The translations under genes and the position numbers were made by a program. Positions 9,335 through 16,377 of a DNA stretch of 64,000 bases are shown one piece after another. A model generated the notes under the pieces. The model searched no databases. It saw only the letters and a list, made by a program, of their open reading frames with translations, and was not told the origin of the DNA. The DNA lies in NCBI RefSeq assembly GCF_003837805.1, contig NZ_RQIT01000004.1, forward strand, positions 248,001 to 312,000. The letters are read 5' to 3'. Position 1 is the stretch's first letter; every line of letters begins with the position of its first letter. The stretch is from Bradyrhizobium sp. RP6. GTDB taxonomy: Bacteria > Pseudomonadota > Alphaproteobacteria > Rhizobiales > Xanthobacteraceae.

Positions 9335-9640
9335 TCAGGCCACCTGTGGCTGACTGCCGTGAATCGCGGAGGCCAGCCGCAGCAACAGGACGATCGAGAC
9401 GTTGCCTTTGCCGGCCTCGATTTGGGCGATATAGCGCTCGGAAATCCCGGAGCGACGGGCGAGCTCCCGGCGCGACAGGTCGCAGCGCATGCGCGAGGAC
9501 CGCAAGCGATCGCCCAGCTCGGTCAGAAACGCGGCCTCGGAATAAGGCGGTACGGCACAGCTCCCCGGCAGCACCTCGCCCGCAAAATCCATGACTTGAT
9601 TCAGCATTGCTCTATCCACGTTCGCCTTCGGGAATGCCAT
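9335..9640 (-). CDS. Small XRE-family HTH regulator (BoxR/BzdR-like HTH, no kinase-like domain)
   Basis: 101 residues starting MAFPKANVD; an upstream in-frame start would add 13. Residues ~40-95 are a Cro/CI helix-turn-helix: LGDRLRSSRMRCDLSRRELARRSGISERYIAQIEAGKGN is very close in pattern to the N-terminus of BoxR/BzdR regulators of benzoyl-CoA pathways. Those proteins continue into a shikimate-kinase-like domain, but this one stops about 20 residues after the HTH. It is convergent with the aminotransferase gene, and its target is unknown. Confidence 0.75.
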   Translation of the reverse strand: MAFPKANVDRAMLNQVMDFAGEVLPGSCAVPPYSEAAFLTELGDRLRSSRMRCDLSRRELARRSGISERYIAQIEAGKGNVSIVLLLRLASAIHGSQPQVA

Positions 9641-9766
9641 CCTACCCTCCAAATGCGCTGCCTCATTGACGCGGATCAAATTCGCGAGCGATCTGCGGCC
9701 GCCGTGGAACGGCCGCGAGCGCGATGCTACAGTTTAGAAGTCTTCGAGGCGGGGTTTTTTCAGGAC

Positions 9767-10219
9767 ATGATGCGTTGTTTGAACCGCTGGATCGCGGCTG
9801 TGGTGCTGTGGGTTGCGTTTACCTCCGTGGCCGGTGCCGAGACGCTGGCCGCGACAGTCGAGCAATGGGGCCTGCTCGGCTCATGGGCGGTCGACTGCGC
9901 CGCTCGGCCCGACCGCGACAAGGGTGCGCTCCTGACTTACGAAATCAGGAAAGATGGCCGGGTGATGTACCGGCGCGATTTCGGCGAAGCCAAAGACGAG
10001 AACGAGGTGGTGTCGGCCACAGTCGATGCCGAGGGCCTGCTCGACTTGATGGTGTTCTTCCCCTCGCTGCGTCAGACGCGTGAATTCGGACTTCTGTTGC
10101 AGAAGGACGGAAGCCTGCGCGCGATCTACAATCGCAGCGAGCGCGGCGAGTATACGATCAGGGACGGCAAATACGTCGCCACTGGCGCACCAACGCCCGC
10201 GCAGCAACGCTGCGATTAG
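9767..10219 (+). CDS. Secreted hypothetical protein
   Basis: 150 residues starting MMRCLNRW, with a signal peptide (about residues 1-25, ending VAGAETLA) and a soluble domain of about 120 residues containing GSWAVDCAARPD and a C-terminal QQRCD. The two cysteines could form a disulphide in the periplasm. No family is recognised with confidence. The long open frame upstream of 9767 is not supported because the signal peptide marks the start. Confidence 0.7.
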   Translation: MMRCLNRWIAAVVLWVAFTSVAGAETLAATVEQWGLLGSWAVDCAARPDRDKGALLTYEIRKDGRVMYRRDFGEAKDENEVVSATVDAEGLLDLMVFFPSLRQTREFGLLLQKDGSLRAIYNRSERGEYTIRDGKYVATGAPTPAQQRCD

Positions 10220-10261
10220 CTGCACCTGAACATCCATTCAGAATTCTCTTCCTGTTGCTCC

Positions 10262-10286
10262 GGAACGTTCGCGGTTATCTGCGGTT
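10262..10286 (+). promoter_or_regulatory. EcfG-like promoter: GGAAC-N16-GGTT
   Basis: GGAAC at 10262-10266 and GGTT at 10283-10286 are separated by 16 bp and end 31 bp before the His-rich gene's start codon. This matches the alphaproteobacterial general-stress sigma consensus (GGAAC, 16-17 bp, CGTT) with one change. Confidence 0.6.
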
Positions 10287-10316
10287 TAGATGTGCATTCG
10301 TTTGGAGGAGAACATC

Positions 10317-10547
10317 ATGAAGAAGCTTGGTTATGTGGTTGCAGCTCTCGGTGCGCTCGTGATCGCGGCGCCGACGCTGGCGAGCGCAGAGACGGTGGTG
10401 ATCAAGCGCGGTCATCATCATCACGGTCCGTACGGCGCCCGCGCTGAATATCGTATGCACCATCATGACCGCGGCTGGCACCGCCACCATCGCGGAGACC
10501 GCGTGGTCGTGATCAAGCGCAGCCACCGCCACCACCACTGGGATTAA
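10317..10547 (+). CDS. Histidine-rich small periplasmic protein
   Basis: 76 residues: a signal peptide MKKLGYVVAALGALVIAAP...ASA, then a mature part rich in histidine (clusters HHHH, MHHHD, HRHH, HRHHH). Two VVIKR segments are each followed by a His-rich stretch, suggesting an internal duplication. A strong SD GGAGGAG precedes ATG 10317. The histidines suggest metal binding (Ni, Zn or Cu), but this is inference. An EcfG-like promoter lies 31 bp upstream and a terminator hairpin directly downstream, so it appears to be a one-gene transcript. Confidence 0.8.
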   Translation: MKKLGYVVAALGALVIAAPTLASAETVVIKRGHHHHGPYGARAEYRMHHHDRGWHRHHRGDRVVVIKRSHRHHHWD

Positions 10548-10566
10548 TGAGCGACGCGATGTGGAC

Positions 10567-10590
10567 ATGGCCCCTCACGGGGCCATTTCT
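10567..10590 (+). terminator. Rho-independent terminator of the His-rich gene
   Basis: The perfect stem ATGGCCCC/GGGGCCAT has a TCAC loop and is followed by TTTCTGTT, 20 bp after the stop codon. Confidence 0.75.
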
Positions 10591-10597
10591 GTTGCCT

Positions 10598-10702
10598 AAA
10601 GCGCGATGCGATTAGGATGAAACGTCAACGCGCTTTAAGTCGCTGTTTACGCATGATCTTTTCGGAGAACCGCTGCGCACTTCTCAGGATCATGCTTTAG
10701 GC
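10598..10702. repeat. Dispersed intergenic repeat, family D (copy 1)
   Basis: It begins AAAGCGCGATGCGATTAGGA and includes GCATGATCTTTTCGGAGAAC followed by CGCTGCGCACTTCTCAGGATCATGC, whose GCATGATC and GATCATGC are inverted. A diverged copy lies at 25307-25378. I recall this motif as common between Bradyrhizobium genes. Confidence 0.6.
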
Positions 10703-10709
10703 ACTCGAG

Positions 10710-11524
10710 CTAATCCCACGCCGGTGCGAAGCCGGGATTGACGCAGCGTCTGTCCTTCGACAGCGCGGCGATTTTCTTGCGGTCGGAATCATCGAGCGCG
10801 ATCTTGAGCGCGTCGAGATTGGCCTGTTGGCTCTCGCGGCGCGAGGCCTTCGGGATCGCGGCGACGCCGTCCTGGTCGAGCAGCCATTTCAACGCGACCT
10901 GCGCGGCGGTCGCGCCGTGCCTGGCGCCGATCTCGGCCAGCACCGGATCCGAGGCGATGCGCCCCTGCGCCAAAGGACAATAAGCGACGAGCGGGATCGA
11001 CTTGGCCCGGAGATAGGCCAGCACCTTCGATTGATCGAGCATGGCGTGATACTCTATCTGGTTGCAGGCGATCGGCGCCTTGATGTCCTCGACCGCGATT
11101 TTGAGCAGTGCCGTTGTGAAATTGGCGCCGCCAATGGCTCGCGCGCGCCCCTCCTCCTTGAGCTTCATCAGAGTCTCGAACACCGCGCCCCAGTTCGCAG
11201 CCTTCGATGGCCAATGCACGAGATAAAGATCGACATGGTCGAGCCTGAGCTTCTTCAGGCTGGCATCGAAGGCACGCCGGATCGCGTCAGGGGCGAGGTT
11301 CTCGTGCCAGACTTTTGTGGTGACGTGCAGCTCGCCTCGCGGCGGGACGACGCGATGGCCGAGCCGATCGGCTCCTCATTGGCATACATCTCGGCAGTAT
11401 CGAGGTGGCGATAGCCGATCGACAGCGCGCTCTCGACTGCGGCGCGGCAGGCATCGCCCTGCATGCGGAAGGTACCGAGGCCGAGCTTGGGGAAGCTGAT
11501 GCCCTGTGTTTTCAGATGGTCCAT
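10710..11524 (-). pseudogene. Aldo/keto reductase (DkgB-like), interrupted by a frameshift
   Basis: The product would be a ~270-residue AKR resembling 2,5-diketo-D-gluconate reductase B; the C-terminus NPGFAPAWD matches that group. Codons from ATG 11524 encode LGLGTFRMQGDAC and the catalytic HLDTAEMYANEE. The frame then slips by one base at about 11341-11356, after GSAIAS. The other frame continues with GELHVTTKVWHENLAPDAIRRAF, then VHWPSK through to the stop at 10710. The catalytic D, Y, K and H are all present but split over two frames. Either the gene is a recent pseudogene or this is a one-base sequence error. Confidence 0.8.
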
Positions 11525-11672
11525 GAAACAGGCTCCTGAGATATCGCAGCCACCGATGCGCGCAGCAATGCCGCGTGAGCAGACTCTTCGGTGATGGAAA
11601 AGAGGCGGCGAGAGTAGCGACTATATAGCGCGCGAGCGGCTGGCCAGCCAATCATCAAGATCGGGTTCGCGG

Positions 11673-13238
11673 CTAGGAATGCTGCGCCACCACGGCCGGA
11701 CGCCCCTGCGGCTGCGGCACGATGTCGACCGACCAGAGGTCCCGATTGTCCACATCCTTCAAGGTCACGGTCATCACACCGCTGCGGCCATCGATGTCGA
11801 CCCTTCCGAAGAACTGCAGTCCGAAACATGGCGCGAGGTTCTCGCCCTGCGCTGCGCTGCAGCCCTGCTGATACATCGCGACCGGGCCAAAGGTGTCGTC
11901 GAGCTCGCCAGGCCCCCAGCTGCCGGCATGCAACGGACCGGAGACGAACTCCCAGAACGGCTCGAAATCCTGGAATCGCGCCTTGTTCGGATCATAGTAA
12001 TGCGCGGCGGTGTAGTGCATGTCGGCGGTGAGCCAGACCACGTTGCGGATGCCGGCGCGCTTGATGGAGGAGAGCATGTCGGCGATCTCGTGCTCGCGCC
12101 GGTCGGGCAGACCATCGCCGAGCGCGACGGCATCCAGGCTGATCAGACCGATCGGCAGATCAGCCGCGATCACCTTCCAGGTCGCGCGCGAGGCGACGAA
12201 CTCGCGCTTCAGCCAGGCGAGCTGCTCGGCGCCCAGGATCCAGCCGCGGTGATCATCGCCTTTGTTCCAGCTCTCATCGCGGTAGCTGCGCATGTCGACC
12301 ATGAAGACGTCCAGCAGCGGACCGTAGGCGATCTTGCGATAGACGCGTCCTTTTCGCGCGCCGATGTCGCGGATCGGCATGAAGTCGAAGAAGGCGCGGC
12401 GGGCGCGCGCGACCAGGCGCGGGGTGCCATCGTCCTCGTAACCGGCATCGTCATAGCTTCCGATCGGCGACCAGTCATTGGTGACCTCGTGATCGTCCCA
12501 TTGCGCAAACATCGGCACCTCCGCGTGGAAGGCGCGGAAGTGCTCATCGAGGTGGTTGTACTTGTAGTTGCCGCGGAACTGCGCCAACGTGTGCGCGACT
12601 TCGGACTTTTCCTCGGTCACGACGTTGCGCCAGGTCTCACCGTTCGGCAGTTTCAACTCGGATGGAATCGGGCAGTCGGCATAGATATGATCGCCGGAAT
12701 GGATGAAGAAATCCGGACGGTTGTCGAGCATGGTTCGATAGCTGCGATAGCCGCCGCGGGCGGTGTCGATGCCCCAGCCCTGCCCCGCGGTATCGCCGGA
12801 CCACAGGAACGAGATCGACTGGCCAGCTGCCGGCGCGGTACGGAAATGGCCGATGCGGCTTTCACCGGCGAGACCAGTGGCAATGTCGTCGAAGCGCACG
12901 CGGTAGAAGATATCCTGGCCCGGTGGCAGATCGGTCAGCAGCAGTTTTGAGGTGAGATCTGCGTCGGGCAGTGCATCGCCGGAGGCCGATGCGATGATCG
13001 TTTTGAAGCTCTCGACGGTCGAGCACTCCACCAGCATCCGCGCCGGCCGGTCGGCGCGGGCCCAGATCACGGCCGAGCCGTGAGAGACGTCGCCGGACTG
13101 GATCCCGCCCGCGATCTGCGGGCGGTCGGCGGCACGACTGATGGAGGGCTTCGCAAGCGAGGCGATGGCGAGGCTGGAGGCGGAGCGGACCAGGAACTGC
13201 CGCCGGGTCCATGCGCGGGAGGCGCGGAGCGTTGCCAT
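11673..13238 (-). CDS. phoD: PhoD-like alkaline phosphatase, Tat-exported
   Basis: 521 residues. The N-terminus carries a twin-arginine signal (TRRQFLVRSASSLAIASLA). A PhoD N-terminal beta domain (IQSGDVSHGSAVIWARADRPARM) precedes the metallophosphatase core with FLWSGDTAGQGWG, FFIHSGDHIYADC, FAQWDDHEVTNDW and LTADMHYTAAHYYD as metal-site motifs. PhoD enzymes are Ca2+/Fe3+ phosphodiesterases/phosphomonoesterases in the periplasm. The long distance between the SGDHIYAD and WDDHEVTNDW motifs is normal for the family. It stands alone, upstream of the frameshifted reductase. Confidence 0.9.
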   Translation of the reverse strand: MATLRASRAWTRRQFLVRSASSLAIASLAKPSISRAADRPQIAGGIQSGDVSHGSAVIWARADRPARMLVECSTVESFKTIIASASGDALPDADLTSKLLLTDLPPGQDIFYRVRFDDIATGLAGESRIGHFRTAPAAGQSISFLWSGDTAGQGWGIDTARGGYRSYRTMLDNRPDFFIHSGDHIYADCPIPSELKLPNGETWRNVVTEEKSEVAHTLAQFRGNYKYNHLDEHFRAFHAEVPMFAQWDDHEVTNDWSPIGSYDDAGYEDDGTPRLVARARRAFFDFMPIRDIGARKGRVYRKIAYGPLLDVFMVDMRSYRDESWNKGDDHRGWILGAEQLAWLKREFVASRATWKVIAADLPIGLISLDAVALGDGLPDRREHEIADMLSSIKRAGIRNVVWLTADMHYTAAHYYDPNKARFQDFEPFWEFVSGPLHAGSWGPGELDDTFGPVAMYQQGCSAAQGENLAPCFGLQFFGRVDIDGRSGVMTVTLKDVDNRDLWSVDIVPQPQGRPAVVAQHS

Positions 13239-13358
13239 TCAGGAGACCTTCGTCGAATCGCGACGGAAGGTGCCTGCGCTCCTTGACTTCCAGCTTACGG
13301 TTTCTTGACTCCGCGCCTACGGTTTTGCGACGCAGGGATGACGACTTGGTCCTCGAGA

Positions 13359-13778
13359 CTAGCGCTTCCAGTTGCAGATGCCGCCGGAGCGGCATGGCCA
13401 GGTCTGGATGCGTGTGTCCATCGCCTGCGCGTCGAGCGGATTGCTGTGGCGGCGCGCAAGCTTGGCGCGCGCCGCGCCGCGCGATTGTGCGCTCCTGGCA
13501 TGCACGGCCTTCGGCTCGGCCACGCGGACGCGTTCGGCAGCAACCTTCTTCGGCACGTCGACGGGCTCAGCGCGAGCCCGCGCGTCGTTGCCGCCGCGCG
13601 CTTCGAGTGCGACCGGTGCGAACCGCGTCTCCGGCCCGAGACGTTTCGGCGACAGAACGGCTTTGGAGAGATCGAGGCCGAGATATTCGTCAGGCTTGTA
13701 GTCGTCGGCGCGCGCAATGCCGCCCCCCACGATCACGAGGGCAAGAGCAATTGCGAAGGGAACGCTTTTCAGGACCAC
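13359..13778 (-). CDS. Secreted basic hypothetical protein
   Basis: 139 residues starting at GTG 13778 (spacing 5 nt from SD AGGAGG). It has a signal peptide (MVLKSVPFAIALALVIVGGGIARA), then DDYKPDEYLGLDLSKAVLSPKRLGP, a basic Ala/Arg-rich middle, and a conserved-looking end RIQTWPCRSGGICNWKR with two cysteines. I recognise the C-terminal pattern from other Bradyrhizobium hypothetical proteins but know no function. The leader upstream carries nested inverted repeats that include the SD. Confidence 0.7.
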   Translation of the reverse strand: MVLKSVPFAIALALVIVGGGIARADDYKPDEYLGLDLSKAVLSPKRLGPETRFAPVALEARGGNDARARAEPVDVPKKVAAERVRVAEPKAVHARSAQSRGAARAKLARRHSNPLDAQAMDTRIQTWPCRSGGICNWKR

Positions 13779-13781
13779 GGG

Positions 13782-13834
13782 CGCCTCCTGAAATTGATTT
13801 ATTAAAGGGGTAATTTACCCCTATTTAGGAGGCG
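13782..13834 (-). promoter_or_regulatory. Structured 5' leader: SD paired with an upstream anti-SD
   Basis: On the minus strand CGCCTCCT (13834-13827) is followed by a perfect hairpin AGGGGTAA-A-TTACCCCT (13822-13806). The SD AGGAGGCG (13789-13782) comes next, 3 nt before the GTG start. The SD arm is an exact complement of the first arm, so ribosome access could depend on RNA folding. The inner hairpin could instead be a weak terminator for the upstream nitronate monooxygenase gene. Confidence 0.55.
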
Positions 13835-13887
13835 TCACGCGCAATTCCAGCGGCCAAGTGCCGCCGTGGTTAAGAAGTTTGACGGTG

Positions 13888-14889
13888 TCAGGCGACCTTT
13901 CGTGTCGCTCCCGTCCCGTCCAGGAACCCCATCAGACGGCTGCGGATGATGGTCTCCGCCTCCGCCATGATGCGATCGATCAGTTCCTTGCAGGATGGGA
14001 TGTCGTGGATCAGGCCTGCGACCATGCCGCAGCTCCAGGCACCGGCGTCCATCTGGCCGTCCAGCATGATCCGAGGATAGACGCCCGCGACCTGGTCGTG
14101 GATGTCGTCGATCGTGAGCTTGTCGCCCTTCTCGCGCTCGATCTCGAGCAGGCGGTCGACATTGGCGTTCTTCAGCACGCGCTCGGTGTTGCGCAGGCTC
14201 CGCATGATCAGGCGGGTGTCGAGCTCGGTCGCAGCAACGAGTGCATTCTTCACGTTCTCATGCACCGGTGCTTCCCTGGTGGCGATGAAGCGCGTGCCCA
14301 TGTTCATGCCCGCCGCGCCGAGCGACAGCGCCGCGACAAGGCTACGCCCATCGGCCATGCCGCCGGAGGCGACGAACGGGATCTTCAACTCCTCCGCCGC
14401 CCGCGGCAGCAGGATCATGTTGGGAATGTCGTCCTCGCCGGGATGTCCGCCACATTCAAAGCCGTCGACGCTGACGGCATCGCAGCCGATGCGTTCCGCT
14501 TTCAGGGAGTGGCGCACCGAGGTGCATTTGTGGATGACCTTGATGCCGGCGGCTTTCAGCGCCGGCATGTATGCTTCCGGGCTGCGGCCTGCGGTCTCCA
14601 CCGCCTTGACGCCACCTTCGACAATGGCCGCAATGTATTCGGGATAGGGCGGCGCCGAGAAGGTCGGCAGGAAGGTGAGGTTCACGCCGAACGGCTTGTC
14701 GGTCATGTCGCGGCAGCGCGCAATCTCCTTGGCGAGCAATTCCGGAGTCTTCTGCGTGAGACCGGTGATGATGCCGAGCCCGCCGGCATTGGAGACGGCG
14801 GCGGCCAGTTCGGCAAAGCCGACGAAATGCATGCCGCCCTGAATGATGGGGTGCTCGATGCCGAACAGTTCGGTGATCGCGGTCTTCAC
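13888..14889 (-). CDS. Nitronate monooxygenase (2-nitropropane dioxygenase family)
   Basis: 333 residues of an FMN TIM-barrel. It oxidises alkyl nitronates (such as propionate-3-nitronate) with O2. Motifs are HPIIQGGMHFVG at the N-terminus, SNAGGLGIITG, the phosphate-binding segment FVASGGMADGRSLVAALSLGAAGMNMGTRF, and GFECGGHPGED. The start is GTG 14889 with GGGAGG seven bases upstream. It lies downstream of the SDR gene (63 bp) on the same strand, so the two are probably co-transcribed. Confidence 0.9.
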   Translation of the reverse strand: MKTAITELFGIEHPIIQGGMHFVGFAELAAAVSNAGGLGIITGLTQKTPELLAKEIARCRDMTDKPFGVNLTFLPTFSAPPYPEYIAAIVEGGVKAVETAGRSPEAYMPALKAAGIKVIHKCTSVRHSLKAERIGCDAVSVDGFECGGHPGEDDIPNMILLPRAAEELKIPFVASGGMADGRSLVAALSLGAAGMNMGTRFIATREAPVHENVKNALVAATELDTRLIMRSLRNTERVLKNANVDRLLEIEREKGDKLTIDDIHDQVAGVYPRIMLDGQMDAGAWSCGMVAGLIHDIPSCKELIDRIMAEAETIIRSRLMGFLDGTGATRKVA

Positions 14890-14951
14890 TCAAGTACCTC
14901 CCGGAATTTGTTTGATGTTGAGATCAGTCTAGCCGGAGTATTGCGCAGCGG

Positions 14952-15689
14952 TCACCATTTCTCTCCGAACGGGCGGATCTCCATCTCGAAGGTCCAGGCG
15001 CTCTTCGGCTGCTGGTAGAGCTGCCAATAGGCATTCGCGACAGAGGACGGCGGCATCAGGAGGTCGGGATTGTCCAGAGCATTCGGCCCGAGCGCCTCGA
15101 GCCGGCGCTGCCGCACCCATTCGGTATCGACCCCGGAATCGATGATGAGATGGGCGACGTGGATGTTCTTCGGCCCGAGTTCGCGCGCCATCGCCTGCGC
15201 CACCGCGCGCAAGCCGAACTTGGCGCTGGCAAAGGCGGCAAAACCACTACCGCCGCGCAAGGAGGCGGTGGCGCCAGTGAAGAAGATGTTGCCGCCGCCG
15301 CGTGACAACATCAACCGTGCCGCCTCGCGCCCCGCAAGGAAGCCGGAATAGCAGGCCATCTCCCAGACCTTGCGAAACACGCGCTCGGTAGTGTCGAGGA
15401 TCGGAAAATTGACGTTGGCGCCCACATTGAAGATGCAGACTTCCAGCGGCGCGTGCTTGTCGGCATCATTGAGGAAGGCGATGACTTCATCCTCCTTTCG
15501 CGCATCGAGCGAGCGCGCATGGATGTCACCGCCGGCAGCTTCGATATCTTGCACCAACGGCGCGAGCTTGTCCCCATTGCGGCGGCCGGCGAAGATCGAG
15601 AACCCTTCGGCGGCAAACTTCTTGGCGATCTCGGAGCCGATGAAATCCCCGGCCCCGATGACAGCCGCGGTGGCGTTTCGCTTGGGCAA
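14952..15689 (-). CDS. SDR-fold protein lacking the catalytic tyrosine
   Basis: 245 residues. The Rossmann start is AAVIGAGDFIGSEIAKKFAAEGF, with GxxxxIG rather than the classical GxxxGIG, followed by FNVGAN in place of NNAG. The catalytic YxxxK appears as F153-ASA-K157, and the serine position is T/A, so ordinary SDR redox chemistry looks impaired. The start is TTG 15689, supported by a strong SD GGGAGGAGG five bases upstream; no in-frame ATG near the N-terminus fits. It is divergent from the HxlR regulator gene at 15864. Confidence 0.85.
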   Translation of the reverse strand: MPKRNATAAVIGAGDFIGSEIAKKFAAEGFSIFAGRRNGDKLAPLVQDIEAAGGDIHARSLDARKEDEVIAFLNDADKHAPLEVCIFNVGANVNFPILDTTERVFRKVWEMACYSGFLAGREAARLMLSRGGGNIFFTGATASLRGGSGFAAFASAKFGLRAVAQAMARELGPKNIHVAHLIIDSGVDTEWVRQRRLEALGPNALDNPDLLMPPSSVANAYWQLYQQPKSAWTFEMEIRPFGEKW

Positions 15690-15863
15690 GATCGCCTCCT
15701 CCCGTTTGAGCCGCTATAGGCGTGCGGCGGGCAGTGTGCCCGAGACTATAGTTCTGAAATAGAACTGTCAAACCCAGATGAAGAGTGGTAGCGTTGCTAC
15801 GAAATTGCGCCGACTATTCAAGTTAGTTCCTTTTTCAGACTGACTGTCGCTGGAGACCGCATC

Positions 15864-16346
15864 ATGAAATGGGACACACTGGACGAAGAGCCCTGCTCGC
15901 TCTCCCGCACCATCGCCGTTGTCGGCGACCGCTGGACGCTTCTGATCCTGCGCGAGTGCTTCTTGCGGGTGCGCCGGTTCGAGGCGTTCCAGTCTTCACT
16001 CCAGATCACACGTCATCTGCTCTCCGAGCGGCTGAAGAAGCTGGTCCGCTTCGGCATCCTGCGCCGCGTCCCCTATTCCCAGGCGCCGAAGCGCTACGAA
16101 TACATCCTCACTGAGAAGGGGCTCGACCTCTACCCGGTCATCATGGCGATGGTGCATTGGGGCGACGCCCATATGGGCGACGAGCGCGGCCGCCCGCTGC
16201 TGCACGAGCACAAGATTTGCGGCATGCTGTTCGATCCCGTGATGGTATGCTCAGAATGCGGCGAGCCGCTGCACGCCAAGCAGGTACATGTGCATGCGGG
16301 GCCGGGCGGCAAGAAAGCGGTGGGGTCAGTGGCAGCATCTTCGTGA
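15864..16346 (+). CDS. HxlR-family transcriptional regulator
   Basis: 160 residues. The HxlR winged helix spans about residues 8-98, with the signature CSLSRTIAVVGDRWTLLILRECFLRVRRFEAF, then LSERLKKLVRFGILRRVPY. The C-terminus adds a CxxC segment (KICGMLFDPVMVCSECGEPL) that could bind metal. HxlR proteins commonly respond to redox state or electrophiles. Its position divergent from the SDR/nitronate monooxygenase genes (174 bp shared region) suggests it controls them. Confidence 0.88.
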   Translation: MKWDTLDEEPCSLSRTIAVVGDRWTLLILRECFLRVRRFEAFQSSLQITRHLLSERLKKLVRFGILRRVPYSQAPKRYEYILTEKGLDLYPVIMAMVHWGDAHMGDERGRPLLHEHKICGMLFDPVMVCSECGEPLHAKQVHVHAGPGGKKAVGSVAASS

Positions 16347-16377
16347 TCGAAGCTCGCCACCTGCAACAGCAACGCAA

